Shown: positions 35,720 through 44,577, counted from the first letter of the stretch. The stretch: DNA of 64,000 bases from Streptomyces sp. NBC_00223 (GCF_036199905.1 NZ_CP108109.1:7072501-7136500); one strand, 5' to 3'. Numbers and translations are program-made. Notes: a model not told the origin generated them from the letters alone.

Positions 35720-35791
35720 TGCGCGATACTGGGATTGAACCAGTGACCTCTTCCGTGTCAGGGAAGCGCTCTCCCGCTGAGCTAATCGCGC
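35720..35791 (-). tRNA. tRNA-Val(GAC)
   Basis: Second copy. It is identical to the neighbouring copy except in the acceptor stem, where GCGCGAT pairs with ATCGCGC, a compensated double change. Anticodon GAC, discriminator A, no encoded CCA. Confidence 0.96.
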
Positions 35792-35822
35792 GGGATTCCT
35801 GCCAGGGCCCTCACGGGCCCAG

Positions 35823-35894
35823 TGGACGATACTGGGATTGAACCAGTGACCTCTTCCGTGTCAGGGAAGCGCTCTCCCGCTGAGCTAATCGTCC
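35823..35894 (-). tRNA. tRNA-Val(GAC)
   Basis: Third copy, same sequence as the one at 35610-35681 including the GGACGAT acceptor stem. Only 1 bp separates its 5' end from the encoded CCA of tRNA-Cys, so the cluster is one transcript read from the Gly gene towards lower coordinates. Confidence 0.96.
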
Positions 35895-35895
35895 T

Positions 35896-35969
35896 TGGAG
35901 GTGGAGACGGGATTTGAACCCGTGTAGACGGCTTTGCAGGCCGTTGCCTCGCCTCTCGGCCACTCCACC
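35896..35969 (-). tRNA. tRNA-Cys(GCA)
   Basis: 74 nt including an encoded CCA (35896-35898). Acceptor GGTGGAG/CTCCACC, anticodon loop CTGCAAA giving GCA, and U73 as expected for cysteine tRNA. It is the only tRNA in this cluster with a genome-encoded CCA. Confidence 0.96.
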
Positions 35970-36004
35970 AACACAGCGGGGGTTCGGGAAGATCCCCCAC
36001 ATCG

Positions 36005-36077
36005 AGCGGACGACGAGATTCGAACTCGCGACCCTCACCTTGGCAAGGTGATGCTCTACCAACTGAGCCACGTCCGC
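36005..36077 (-). tRNA. tRNA-Gly(GCC)
   Basis: 73 nt. Acceptor GCGGACG/CGTCCGC, D-loop AGTTGGTA, anticodon loop TTGCCAA giving GCC, T-arm GCGAG-TTCGAAT-CTCGT with a mismatched closing pair, and U73. It is first in the transcript of the five-tRNA cluster. Confidence 0.96.
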
Positions 36078-36274
36078 AGTCGCGCCTCGTAACGTTCCTC
36101 ACGTTCCTCGGCGACGGGTTGAACTCTAGCGGATTCCCGGGCCAGCTCAAAAACCGGTTTCCGCAGCGTGCCGGGCCAATGACAGGCAGTTGACCGGTGA
36201 GCGGCCGCCGAGCCCCGCCGTGGGGCCCCGCCTAGACTCGGCCCCGGCCCTCTCACCTCCACCAGGGAAGCACC

Positions 36275-37438
36275 GTGCGCGACCTCGCCCCCATGGCCCC
36301 CATGGCCCGCTTCGGCCCCCTCGTCGCCTCCGACCTGCGGGATGTCACCGACGATGTCGCCGCACTCGACTCCGAGGGCTTCTGGGCGGTCTGCGCCGAC
36401 TTCGAGGGCCGTACGGTCTGCGCCCGCTTCGGCCGGCTCCGCCGTACACCGCTCGGGGCCGACGACACCGCCGCCCGCGCGGCCCGCTGGCACGGCCCCG
36501 ACCCGAGCGCCTGGACCACCTCGATGGACCGGCACGCGTACGAGGCCGGGGTACGGACCATCCGCGCGCGCATCGCGGCCGGCGACGTCTACCAGGTCAA
36601 CCTCTGCCGGGTGCTGACCGCGCCGCTCCCGGCGGCCACGCGCGAGACCGGACCCGGCGGCGCCGACATCGACGCGCTCGCCGCCGCACTGGCCCTCGGC
36701 AACCCCGCCCCCTACGCCGGAACGATCCGCCTGCCCGCGCACGGCGTCGAGGTCGCCACCGCCTCGCCCGAACTCTTCCTGAGCCGCGACGGCGACACCG
36801 TCGACTCCGGCCCGATCAAGGGCACCGCCCGCACCGCCGACGGCTTCCTCGACAAGGACCACGCCGAGAACGTGATGATCGTCGACCTCGTGCGCAACGA
36901 CCTGGGCCGGGTCTGCGCCACCGGTTCGGTCACCGTGCCCGCCCTGTGCGCGGTCGAGCCGCACCCCGGACTGGTCCACCTGGTCTCCACCGTCCGCGGC
37001 GAGCTGCGCCCCGGCGCCGGCTGGCCCGCCCTGTTCGACGCCGCCTTCCCGCCCGGCTCGGTCACCGGCGCGCCGAAATCCAGCGCCCTGGCGGTCATCG
37101 ACGAGCTGGAGACGGCCGCCCGCGGACCGTACTGCGGCGCGGTCGGCTGGGTCGACGCCGACCGGCGGACCGCCGAACTCGCCGTCGGCATAAGGACGTT
37201 CTGGATCGACCGGGCCGACCCCGGCCGGCCGCTGCTGCGCTTCGGCACCGGCGCCGGGATCACCTGGGGCTCCGACCCGGCCGGCGAGTGGGCGGAGACC
37301 GAGTTGAAGGCCGCGCGGCTGCTGGCTGTAGCGTCGGAAGTGCAGGGCACGAGCCGCCGGGACTCCGGCGGTGCGGATCCGACCGGCGCGGACGCGTACG
37401 CGGGCGGCCGGGGGACGAACGGAAGGATGTCGCGGTGA
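36275..37438 (+). CDS. pabB: Aminodeoxychorismate synthase component I-like chorismate-binding enzyme
   Basis: 387 residues from GTG 36275. The chorismate-binding domain shows DVYQVNLCRVL, the active-site segment SGPIKGTAR, HAENVMIVDLVRNDLGRV, PGSVTGAPK and GAGITWGSDPAGEWAETELK. It aminates chorismate to 4-amino-4-deoxychorismate with ammonia from a PabA subunit encoded elsewhere. Related anthranilate synthases share these motifs, but the PIKGT motif together with the following lyase gene supports the folate branch. The N-terminal domain is shorter than in E. coli PabB. Its stop overlaps the next start. Confidence 0.92.
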   Translation: MRDLAPMAPMARFGPLVASDLRDVTDDVAALDSEGFWAVCADFEGRTVCARFGRLRRTPLGADDTAARAARWHGPDPSAWTTSMDRHAYEAGVRTIRARIAAGDVYQVNLCRVLTAPLPAATRETGPGGADIDALAAALALGNPAPYAGTIRLPAHGVEVATASPELFLSRDGDTVDSGPIKGTARTADGFLDKDHAENVMIVDLVRNDLGRVCATGSVTVPALCAVEPHPGLVHLVSTVRGELRPGAGWPALFDAAFPPGSVTGAPKSSALAVIDELETAARGPYCGAVGWVDADRRTAELAVGIRTFWIDRADPGRPLLRFGTGAGITWGSDPAGEWAETELKAARLLAVASEVQGTSRRDSGGADPTGADAYAGGRGTNGRMSR

Positions 37439-38256
37439 GCATCTGGGTGGACGGCGGACTGCGGGACACCGAGGACGCCACGGTTTCGGTCTTCGACCAC
37501 GGGCTGACGGTCGGCGACGGTGTCTTCGAGACGCTCAAGACCGTGGACGGCCGGGCCTTCGCGCTCACCCGCCACCTCGCCCGGCTGGGCCGCTCGGCCC
37601 GCGGTCTCGGCCTGCCGGACCCGGACCTGGACGAGGTTGCCCGCGCCTGCGAGGCCGTCCTTGCCGCCAACCCGATGCCGTACGGGCGGCTGCGCATCAC
37701 CTACACCGGCGGTCTGTCGCCGCTCGGCTCCGACCGGGGGAACGCCGGGGCCACCCTGGTCGTCGCCCCGGGGACGGCGACCGTACGGCCGGACACCACC
37801 GCGGTCGTCACCGTGCCGTGGACCCGTAACGAGAAGGGCGCGCTCGCCGGGCTCAAGACCACCTCCTACGGCGAGAACGTCGTCGCCCTGGCCCGGGCGC
37901 ACGAGAGCGGCGCCAGCGAGGCGCTGTTCGCCAACACGCAGGGGCGGCTGTGCGAGGGCACGGGGTCGAATGTCTTCGTGGTCATCGACGGCCGGCTGCT
38001 CACCCCGCCGCTGGCCTCCGGCTGCCTGGCGGGCATCACCCGCGAACTCGTCGTGGACTGGGCGGGCGCCCAGGAGGCCGACCTGCCGATGAAGGCGCTG
38101 GCCGAGGCCGAGGAGATCTTCCTGACCTCCAGCCTGCGCGACGTCCAGGCCGTGCACCGGGTGGACGGCCGCGAACTGCCCGGAGCGCCGGGCCCGGTCA
38201 CCGCGAAGGCGCTGCGGATCTTCGCCGAGCGCGCGGCAGCGGACCCGAACCCGTAG
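37435..38256 (+). CDS. pabC: Aminodeoxychorismate lyase (class IV aminotransferase fold)
   Basis: 273 residues from GTG 37435, overlapping pabB (GTGA). Class IV PLP enzyme: GDGVFETLKTVDGRAFALTR near the start, the PLP lysine in LAGLKTTSYGENVVAL, EALFANTQGRLCEGTGSNVF and the C-terminal EEIFLTSSLRDVQAV. It releases 4-aminobenzoate and pyruvate from aminodeoxychorismate. The SSLRD in place of TSS-x-R-E-V may reflect specificity. Branched-chain or D-amino acid aminotransferases are related, but the operon with pabB makes PabC the best call. Confidence 0.9.
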   Translation: MSIWVDGGLRDTEDATVSVFDHGLTVGDGVFETLKTVDGRAFALTRHLARLGRSARGLGLPDPDLDEVARACEAVLAANPMPYGRLRITYTGGLSPLGSDRGNAGATLVVAPGTATVRPDTTAVVTVPWTRNEKGALAGLKTTSYGENVVALARAHESGASEALFANTQGRLCEGTGSNVFVVIDGRLLTPPLASGCLAGITRELVVDWAGAQEADLPMKALAEAEEIFLTSSLRDVQAVHRVDGRELPGAPGPVTAKALRIFAERAAADPNP

Positions 38257-38477
38257 GCGCGGCCGTTCTCTGTAGCCCGCCGCCCACAGGAGGGGCGCGG
38301 CCGCCGTATCCCGCTGCGGCACCGGACCCGCGCGGCCCGGTGCCGTCACCGCGAGCCGCCCGGTGGGCCACGGAGTCGCCCGCGCGGGCGCCAAAGCGCC
38401 AACCGGCCTGCCCCGGACCGCCCTTACGCGGTACAACGGCACATGAGCAGCGCGGTGACGACCCCGGGAGCGCGACC

Positions 38478-39299
38478 ATGACGACGACCCTGCGACCCGA
38501 CGGACCCGAGCTGCGCGCCGCCGACGGCGGCCGCTCCCGCGCGTACACCGTCTGCGTCAACAGCCGCCCGGTCGGCGGTGTCGAGCTGCGCGTCGACCCG
38601 AAGCTGGGCCCGTCCGTCGGCCGGATCGAGGCGCTCGCCGTGCAGGAGCCCGACCGGCGGCGCGGCCGTGGCGCCGTCGCCGCGCTCGCCGCCGAGGAGG
38701 TGCTGCGGCTGTGGGGCTGCGCGCGCGTGGAGGCGTCCGTCCCGGCCGAGGCCGAGTACGCCCTGCGGCTCGCGGTCTCCCTCGGCTACCTGGAACGAAA
38801 CCGCCACATGCTCAAGGACCTGGACGCCGGCCCGCACCCGCTGCCGCCGGGCAGCGTCCTGCGCCCGCTCACCGAGGACGAGTACGAGCCGTGGCGGGCC
38901 GAGGAGGCCGAGACGTTCACCGCCCTCCTCGTCGACTGCGGCATCCCCCGTGACGAGGCCGAGGCCCGTCAGGCCACCGCCTTCGCCGACGTGCTCCCCG
39001 ACGGCCGGGACACCCCCGGCACCGCGCTGCTCGCGCTCGACCACGACGGCGTCACCGTCGGCCGGCTCTGGGTGCGCGTCGGCGACCGGCCGTGGGTGTT
39101 CTCGGTCCGGGTCGAGGCGGCCCACCGGGGCCATGGCCACGGCCGCACCCTGATGCTCGGCGCCGAGAACACCTGCCGCGCCGCCGGAGCCACCACCCTC
39201 GGCCTGAACGTCCTCACCGCCAACACCCCGGCGCTGCGGCTGTACGAGTCGCTGGGCTATCGGACGACCCTGCGGCACTTCGCCAAGCCGCTGCTCTGA
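38478..39299 (+). CDS. GNAT N-acetyltransferase, two-domain
   Basis: 273 residues from ATG 38478 (GGGAG 7 bp upstream). Two GNAT-like halves: the first (about 25-110) with RIEALAVQEPDRRRGRGAVA; the second (about 125-270) with VRVEAAHRGHGHGRTLMLGA, the acetyl-CoA loop, and NTPALRLYESLGYRTTLRH. The second half looks catalytic; the first has a degenerate acetyl-CoA site and may bind substrate. The layout recalls mycothiol-synthase-type tandem GNATs but is shorter, so no substrate is assigned. Convergent with the DsbA-like gene. Confidence 0.86.
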   Translation: MTTTLRPDGPELRAADGGRSRAYTVCVNSRPVGGVELRVDPKLGPSVGRIEALAVQEPDRRRGRGAVAALAAEEVLRLWGCARVEASVPAEAEYALRLAVSLGYLERNRHMLKDLDAGPHPLPPGSVLRPLTEDEYEPWRAEEAETFTALLVDCGIPRDEAEARQATAFADVLPDGRDTPGTALLALDHDGVTVGRLWVRVGDRPWVFSVRVEAAHRGHGHGRTLMLGAENTCRAAGATTLGLNVLTANTPALRLYESLGYRTTLRHFAKPLL

Positions 39300-39321
39300 G
39301 CGGCCCCGGAGCTCCGCCCGC

Positions 39322-39843
39322 TCACGCCATGGGGTCTTCCTTCGGCGCCAGCAGCCGGTCGGCGATCTCCTCGATGCGCTCGCGCAGCCCGTCCTGGTTC
39401 TTGGAGCCGTCGAGCAGTGTCCCGGCGATGACGTACGTCGGGGTGCCGGTGACCCCGATCGCCCTGCCCTCGGCCTGGTCGGAGTCGACCACCAGCAGAT
39501 GACGGCCGTCGATGAGCGCGGTGTCCACCTCGTCCGCGTCCAGATCCAGCTCCCTGGCCACCTCCACCAGCACCGGCTGCCCGCGCCGGGCCAGTTCCTC
39601 GACCCGGTCGAGCACCGCCTCCGCGTACGGCCAGCCGCTGCCCTGGGCGTACGCCTCCTCGTACGCCTCGGCCGCCGCCAGCGCGTGCTTGTGCTTCTCC
39701 AGCGGGAAGTGCCGCAGCTGGATGTCGAGCGCGTCGCCGTACCGCGCGCGCAGCGCCCGCAGGTCGGCGAGGGCGGTCCGGCAGTCCGGGCACTGCAACT
39801 CGCACCAGACTTCGAGGACGACGGGGGGAGCGGGGGGAGTCAT
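39322..39843 (-). CDS. DsbA-family thioredoxin-like protein
   Basis: 173 residues. A thioredoxin fold with active-site motif CPDC (residues 18-21 of VWCELQCPDC), a helical insertion (about 60-130) and the cis-proline loop TGTPTYVIAG near 140. There is no signal peptide or membrane segment, so it acts in the cytoplasm or is a FrnE/DsbA-type oxidoreductase. Substrate unknown. An extra cysteine three residues before the CPDC is unusual. Confidence 0.85.
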   Translation of the reverse strand: MTPPAPPVVLEVWCELQCPDCRTALADLRALRARYGDALDIQLRHFPLEKHKHALAAAEAYEEAYAQGSGWPYAEAVLDRVEELARRGQPVLVEVARELDLDADEVDTALIDGRHLLVVDSDQAEGRAIGVTGTPTYVIAGTLLDGSKNQDGLRERIEEIADRLLAPKEDPMA

Positions 39844-40044
39844 ACGATCATTCTCCCACCTGGGAATCCGCCTCAGGACGTCCCACTCGGGGAGGAGAGA
39901 CCCCCGACTTCACCCCGATATCCCCCGGAACCAGGCCGGGGACCGTGGCCCCCGCGGCGCGGGCGAGGCACGATGGAGGCACCAGAACCCCGCACGGTCC
40001 CGGCAGGACCGCGCGGGGCCGGCCTTCGCCGCAGGAGCCGCAGC

Positions 40045-40563
40045 ATGCTGACCACGACCCTCTGTGCCGCCCTGTCGGCGGCCGGGCTGGCCGTCGCCGT
40101 GCTGACCGCCTACCGCCGCCGCTATCTCGCGGCCACCCGGATGGCCGCGCTCGCCCTGCTGCCGGTCGGCCTGGCGATGGCGGGCCTGGTCACCCTCGGC
40201 CGCAAGATCGCCACGGCGGTCGGCGACTGGTCGGCCGATCTGATCTTCAAGCCGACGGTGTGGACCGGCTTCGGTGTCCTCGCCTGTTCGGCGCTGCTCT
40301 ACGGCGTCACCCGGCTCTTCGGCCGCCGCAAGCGGGGCGAGGAGGCTTCGGGCGGCCCGGGCGCGGGCTCGGGTGCGGGCGCTTCGGTCGGGGGCCGGAG
40401 CCGGGGCGAAGCGGAAGGCAGGCGGGCCCCGGCCGCGGCGTCCGGCGGGTCCGCCGCGGCGATCACGGCGGGCCGGGGATCGGGGCGGCGCAAGGCGGCC
40501 TCCGACAGCGGTCTGTCGGACTTCGCGGACGTCGAGGAGATCTTGAAGCGCCGCGGTATCTGA
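40045..40563 (+). CDS. Membrane protein of unknown function
   Basis: 172 residues from ATG 40045 (AGGAG upstream). Three hydrophobic segments near residues 3-20, 31-50 and 72-91 are followed by a long polar Gly/Ser/Ala/Arg-rich tail, ending DFADVEEILKRRGI. That C-terminus (D-V-E-E-I-L-x-x-R-G-I) is a common feature of streptomycete homologues that databases sometimes label cellulose synthase without evidence. No glycosyltransferase motif is present. Confidence 0.78.
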   Translation: MLTTTLCAALSAAGLAVAVLTAYRRRYLAATRMAALALLPVGLAMAGLVTLGRKIATAVGDWSADLIFKPTVWTGFGVLACSALLYGVTRLFGRRKRGEEASGGPGAGSGAGASVGGRSRGEAEGRRAPAAASGGSAAAITAGRGSGRRKAASDSGLSDFADVEEILKRRGI

Positions 40564-40710
40564 GCCGCCGCGGCCGCTCGTTCGCGCGGGCCCGAACCGT
40601 AAAACCGCCGTTCGCGCAAGTCGGTCCCGGCATCCGAGACATGGGTAAACGCCCTTGTGAAGTCCGCGTGTTGGGCCACGAGCGGTCCCGCGCTGCGCGA
40701 TCATCGGGCT

Positions 40711-41034
40711 GTGCTGCCCACCCACGGGGAACGTCTCGCCCCTCCGCGGCCGGACCGTGCCGAACCGCCCGTCTCCGCCCTCGCCGTCATCGGCCCCCCG
40801 CGCCGACCACCCGCCGCCGGGCCCGTCGTGGCCCCCGTTTCCTTACCGGCGAAGGCCCCCGTACGGGTCGCCGCGCCCGTACCGGAGGCCCGGCCCGTAC
40901 CGGAAGCGGAATCTCCGCTGGAGGAGGCCAAGGGGTGTCTGTACGCGCTGTCGCAGCCGCCGCTGATGCTCTTCCTGTGCGTGGTCGGCGGGCTGATCGG
41001 TGGGGGAGCGGCGTGGGACCTGCTGTTCGTGTGA
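40711..41034 (+). CDS. Pro-rich protein with C-terminal membrane helix
   Basis: 107 residues if started at GTG 40711; an in-frame GTG at 40657 would add 18. The N-terminal 75 residues are Pro/Ala/Val/Arg-rich and probably unstructured. Residues about 82-106 (ALSQPPLMLFLCVVGGLIGG) form one membrane helix, so it is a tail-anchored type protein. Neither start has a good ribosome site. Function unknown, existence moderately likely from codon use and the clear helix. Confidence 0.5.
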   Translation: MLPTHGERLAPPRPDRAEPPVSALAVIGPPRRPPAAGPVVAPVSLPAKAPVRVAAPVPEARPVPEAESPLEEAKGCLYALSQPPLMLFLCVVGGLIGGGAAWDLLFV

Positions 41035-41330
41035 GGGGCGGGTCGTGCGGCGCGGCGGTCGTACGGGGCGCCGGTGGTGCGGCGTGGCGGTTGTACGAGG
41101 CCGCCGGTCGTGCGGCGCGGTGGTCGTACGGGGGCGCCGGTCGTACGAACGCCGGTTGTGCGGGGCGGTGGTCGTGGAGCACTCGGCTCGGGGACGCTTT
41201 GTGTGGCCCCCACCTCGCGTGGCGCGGCCTTCGGGTGGCGAGGCGGGCCCTGAGGGGCCCGCCGGGTCCCGCACAGGCGTTCGCGGGAGCTTCGGCGTAC
41301 TCCGGCGCTCGCGGGGCGTGTGCGCCGCGC
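41035..41330. repeat. Short imperfect direct repeats, no gene
   Basis: Between two convergent genes. From about 41040 to 41180 the string GGTCGTACGGGGCGCCGGT and near relatives (GGTTGTACGAGGCCGCCGGT, GGTCGTACGGGGGCGCCGGT) recur roughly every 26-32 bp, four to five times. No terminator with a clean stem and no coding sign was found. Confidence 0.55.
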
Positions 41331-41888
41331 TCAGGCGTTCGCCTCGCGCCTGCGGGCCCGGTACGCCGCCACGTGCAGCCGGTTCCCGCAGGTACGGCTG
41401 TCGCAGTAGCGGCGTGAGCGGTTGCGGGAGAGGTCCACGAAGGCGTGCCGGCAGTCCGGGGCGTCGCAGCGGCGCAGCCGTTCGCGCTCGCCCGCGACGA
41501 TCAGGAAGGCCAGCGCCATGCCGCAGTCGGCGGCGAGGTGGTCGGCCAGCGAGGCCCCTGGCGCGAAGTAGTGCACATGCCAGTCGTAGCCGTCGTGGGC
41601 GGTGAGCCGGGGGGTGGTGCCCGCCTCGTTGATCATGGCGTTGAGCATCGTGGCGGCCGCGGTGTCGTCCGTGGCGGCGAAGACCTGCGTGAACCGTTCC
41701 CGTACGGCGTGCACGGCGGTCACGTCCTGGGCTTCGAGCCTGCCCACCTCGCTTATCCGGTTGCGCTCCACGAAGCCGCGCAGGGCGGCGACGTCGCCGA
41801 GCGACTCGCGGCCGTCGATCTTTGGCTGCGTGTTGACCAGGTCCACCACGCTGTCGAGTGCGCACCTGGTGTCGTGGTTGATGAGCAC
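41331..41888 (-). CDS. CGNR zinc-finger (ABATE-domain) transcriptional regulator
   Basis: 185 residues from ATG 41888. The C-terminal 50 residues contain the CGNR zinc finger: RRCDAPDCRHAFVDLSRNRS and RRYCDSRTCGNRLHVAAYR, with four cysteines placed to bind zinc. The N-terminal ABATE-like domain (about 1-120) is helical and thought to sense a stress ligand. Such proteins are putative stress-responsive transcription factors. The first residues (MLINHDTRCALDSVVDLVNT) match the family start. Confidence 0.88.
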   Translation of the reverse strand: MLINHDTRCALDSVVDLVNTQPKIDGRESLGDVAALRGFVERNRISEVGRLEAQDVTAVHAVRERFTQVFAATDDTAAATMLNAMINEAGTTPRLTAHDGYDWHVHYFAPGASLADHLAADCGMALAFLIVAGERERLRRCDAPDCRHAFVDLSRNRSRRYCDSRTCGNRLHVAAYRARRREANA

Positions 41889-42090
41889 GGAATCGCTCCT
41901 GCCGGCGTGATCTGGCCGCTGCGGTTCCGGTGACTCTAGCGCGCGAGAGCCGCCACCGTGGGGGTGCGGGGTCCACGATGACGGCTCTCGCGCCTGCGGC
42001 GTCGGACCGCTTGACGCGGCCCGGCACGGCAGGGTGGGGTCCGGGCAGTCCCCCCGAGTAGGACGGCCGCGGACGACGGGGGAACGGGGC

Positions 42091-42504
42091 TCAGCTCTCC
42101 GCGAGGATGTGCGAGAGCTCCGTGTCCAGATCGAAGTGGCGATGCTCGGTGCCCGGCGGAACCGCGGCGTCCGTCCGCTTCAGGAAGGACTCCAGGGCCC
42201 GCGCCGGGGCTTCGAGCAGTGCCTCGCCCTCCGGGGAGCTGAGGGCGATGCACACGACGCCTTGGCCATGACTGCGGGACGGCCAGACTCGTACGTCACC
42301 GGTGCCGGTAGGGCGGTGCAGCCCCTCGGCGAGCAGATCGCGGGCGAACACCCATTCGACCGTCTCTTCGGCTCCGGTATGGAAGGTGGCGTGCACGGCA
42401 TACGGATCGGCCGTGTCGTACCGCAAGCCCGCGGGTACGGGCAGTGAGGATTCGCTCGACACAACGAGGCGCAGGTGCAGCTCGCAGCTGACCGTGGTGT
42501 TCAT
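42091..42504 (-). CDS. ssgB: Sporulation and cell-division regulator SsgB
   Basis: 137 residues, exactly the length of SsgB. The sequence MNTTVSCELHLRLVVSSES and the rest (DPYAVHATFHTGAEETVEWV, RDLLAEGLHRPTGTGDVRVW) agree with the almost invariant SsgB of streptomycetes. SsgB is recruited by SsgA to mark future septum sites in aerial hyphae and then brings in FtsZ. It acts at the membrane-associated division site without being a membrane protein. It is transcribed alone, with about 285 bp upstream to the tRNA-Val gene. Confidence 0.97.
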   Translation of the reverse strand: MNTTVSCELHLRLVVSSESSLPVPAGLRYDTADPYAVHATFHTGAEETVEWVFARDLLAEGLHRPTGTGDVRVWPSRSHGQGVVCIALSSPEGEALLEAPARALESFLKRTDAAVPPGTEHRHFDLDTELSHILAES

Positions 42505-42789
42505 AAGCGCCCAGGCCTTTCGCTCAGTGTGCGCTCGGGGATTCGCACGTCGGCGAAATCGACATGCCACCTGCGGGGACGTTGTAAACACCTCTGAGGG
42601 GTTTGTGAGGCTTCTGGTACCTCGTCCGGCCCAGTTCCAGGACCGGTTCGGCGGCCATTTCGGTGACATCTCCGAAGTCGGCAAGTTTGGGCCGAAAACT
42701 ACGGACGGTGATCACCTCCTCACCTCGCCGCGCCTCGGCGGGGATGGTCGGCGGCCCCGCGCGGGTGCGGTAAAGTTGTCGGCGCACCG

Positions 42790-42861
42790 GGGCGATTAGC
42801 TCAGCGGGAGAGCACTTCGTTCACACCGAAGGGGTCACTGGTTCGATCCCAGTATCGCCCA
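42790..42861 (+). tRNA. tRNA-Val(CAC), left copy
   Basis: 72 nt. Acceptor GGGCGAT/ATCGCCC, D-arm GCTC/GAGC, anticodon loop TTCACAC giving CAC, T-arm ACTGG-TTCGATC-CCAGT, discriminator A, no encoded CCA. An identical gene lies at 52178-52249, and the accessory island lies between them. Confidence 0.96.
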
Positions 42862-42893
42862 CCCATGGTTCGACCTATGGACCCGTTGCATTC

Positions 42894-42922
42894 CAGTGGC
42901 CGCCCACCAGGGCGGCCACTGG
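42894..42922 (+). terminator. Terminator after left tRNA-Val(CAC)
   Basis: An 11-bp stem (CAGTGGCCGCC/GGCGGCCACTG) with a short loop, followed by GCGTTT. It would end the tRNA transcript before the convergent Cys-rich gene. Confidence 0.65.
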
Positions 42923-42953
42923 CGTTTCCGGGGCCCGTCGCGGGCGGCGTGCG

Positions 42954-43625
42954 TCAGACGGAGAGCCCCTGGGCGGCGGCCTCCGCGTCAAGGTCGACGA
43001 CGCGGTAGTCGGTGAGGCGCATGATGAGCTGGCTGGCCTGCAACCAGCGCGTGCGGCCGTCGTCCAGGGCGAGTGTGGCGACGCCGAGGGCCTGGGGCTG
43101 GTACGGGCCGGGGACGTACAGGGCGCCGTACACCCCTGACAGGTGGAAGCGCCGGGCGCGGACGGCGGTGTAGTGGTCGCGCAGGTGCGGGCAGAGCCGC
43201 ACGGCGCGTACGGCGCAGGTCAGGCAGACGGGCGGGTGCGGCGACTCGACCGGGGCGGGCCAGGGCTCGCGTTCGTACTCGGCCCGGCCCATGAGCCACA
43301 GCACCCCGTCACGGCTCTCGTCGGCCGGCCCGCCGCACACCTGACACAGCACCCGCCGCATCGCCCGCCGCTGACGAAGGGTGTGCACCGCCCCGTACTC
43401 GGGCCTGCCCTTCCCCGGACTCACACCGAATCGACGCCACAGAATTCCGAACCGGTCGCGGTCGAGGGGGTGCTCATCGGCATAGGCGAGACGGCCGCGG
43501 TGAGCGACGAGCGTGGCGGACTGTTCCTTTTCGGATTCCGCGGACCACGCGGTGATGTAGGGCACGACACCGCGCAGAGGGAACGTGCCGAGGGGGCGGG
43601 AAGGGGCGGCGCTGGGCAGGGCCAT
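42954..43625 (-). CDS. Cys-rich hypothetical protein, paralogue A
   Basis: 223 residues from ATG 43625 behind AAGGAG. No known domain is recognised. Landmarks: RGRLAYADEHPLDRDRFGIL, PGKGRPEYGAVHTLRQR, then LCQVCGGPA (C-x2-C) and VCLTCAVRAVRLCPHLRDHY (C-x2-C-x6-C-x-H), a likely zinc-binding cluster. It is paralogous along its whole length to the gene at 46440-47108. It is head-to-head with an XRE/DUF5753 regulator 127 bp away. Similar proteins sit next to such regulators in streptomycetes, but no function is known to me. Confidence 0.78.
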   Translation of the reverse strand: MALPSAAPSRPLGTFPLRGVVPYITAWSAESEKEQSATLVAHRGRLAYADEHPLDRDRFGILWRRFGVSPGKGRPEYGAVHTLRQRRAMRRVLCQVCGGPADESRDGVLWLMGRAEYEREPWPAPVESPHPPVCLTCAVRAVRLCPHLRDHYTAVRARRFHLSGVYGALYVPGPYQPQALGVATLALDDGRTRWLQASQLIMRLTDYRVVDLDAEAAAQGLSV

Positions 43626-43752
43626 AGGGCGGACTCCTTGGCGGGTACCGTTTGCTGGGAATTCCAGCCTTGTCGCCCGAACGGCCCCGTACAATGTGTG
43701 ACCTGTAACCAAAGGCCCGGCGTGGACAGTTAGTTGAAGGTGTGTTCGAACA

Positions 43753-44577
43753 ATGGAACTTCACGACGAGGAAAGTTCGGCGACTCCCCGGGCGATGCTC
43801 GGACGCCGTCTGCGACGCCTGCGGGAAACGGCGGAACTTTCGCAGCGCGCACTGGCGAACGCGGTCGGATATCCGCACACGTACATCAGCCGTGTCGAAC
43901 GCGGCGAGCAGTTGCCGTCCGAGGCGCTGGCGGAAGCGTTCGACACGTACTTTCAGGCGGACGGACTGTTCGTCGATCTGCTGAGCATGGCTCAGGACGG
44001 CCTGATCGCCGACTACAGCCGCAAGATCGTGGCCAAAGAGGGCGACGCTACGCGTATTCAGGTCTTCACGAGCAGCCTTGTGCCTGGGCTGTTGCAGATC
44101 GAGGAGTACATCCGGGAGTCATTTACGATCGGGCTGCCGGGCGAAACGCTGTCGGAACTGGAGGCGCGGGTCGGCGTCCGCAAGAACCGCGCTGGCATCT
44201 TCGAACGGGCCGAGCCGCCCCTGTACTGGGCCATCATGGACGAAGCGGCCCTGGTGCGCGGCAGTACGAGCAAAGGCGTCATGGTTCGGCAGCTTGAACA
44301 CCTGTTACGGATGGCGGAGCGTCCAAACATCACGCTCCAAGTTCTGCCATTTGCGCGAGGCTTCCATCCGATGATGGGCGGCAGTCTGACCCTGTTGACC
44401 CTGCGGGACGGCAGTACGGTGGCGCTGGTCGAGAGCTTCGACTCCGGCAACGGTGTAGAGTCCCCGAAGGGGGTGCTGTCGCTTGTCCAGCGCTTCGACA
44501 TGGCGCGCTCCCAGGCCCTGACGGAGAGCGAATCGCTCGACCTTATCCGTCATTACCTGAAGGGATATGCGAAATGA
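43753..44577 (+). CDS. XRE-family regulator with DUF5753 domain
   Basis: 274 residues from ATG 43753. The HTH is at about 17-60: LGRRLRRLRETAELSQRALA, then NAVGYPHTYISRVERGEQLP. The rest is a DUF5753 domain (LVPGLLQIEEYIRE, RAGIFERAEPPLYWAIMDEA, LQVLPFARGFHPMMGGSLTL). Such proteins pair with a DUF397 protein, as WhiJ-like systems in streptomycete development do; the DUF397 gene here starts inside its stop codon (ATGA). Its last 39 codons are duplicated at 49801-49917. Confidence 0.9.
   Translation: MELHDEESSATPRAMLGRRLRRLRETAELSQRALANAVGYPHTYISRVERGEQLPSEALAEAFDTYFQADGLFVDLLSMAQDGLIADYSRKIVAKEGDATRIQVFTSSLVPGLLQIEEYIRESFTIGLPGETLSELEARVGVRKNRAGIFERAEPPLYWAIMDEAALVRGSTSKGVMVRQLEHLLRMAERPNITLQVLPFARGFHPMMGGSLTLLTLRDGSTVALVESFDSGNGVESPKGVLSLVQRFDMARSQALTESESLDLIRHYLKGYAK

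Noticed and set aside
36275..37438. Anthranilate synthase component I (trpE)
   Set aside because: The PIKGT motif and the overlapping aminodeoxychorismate lyase gene favour pabB.
42524..42787. A small gene between ssgB and tRNA-Val on the - strand, with GGAGGTGATCACC near 42708
   Set aside because: The start region looks like a ribosome site, but the protein has no recognisable features and the region is the expected ssgB promoter; not enough to call a gene.
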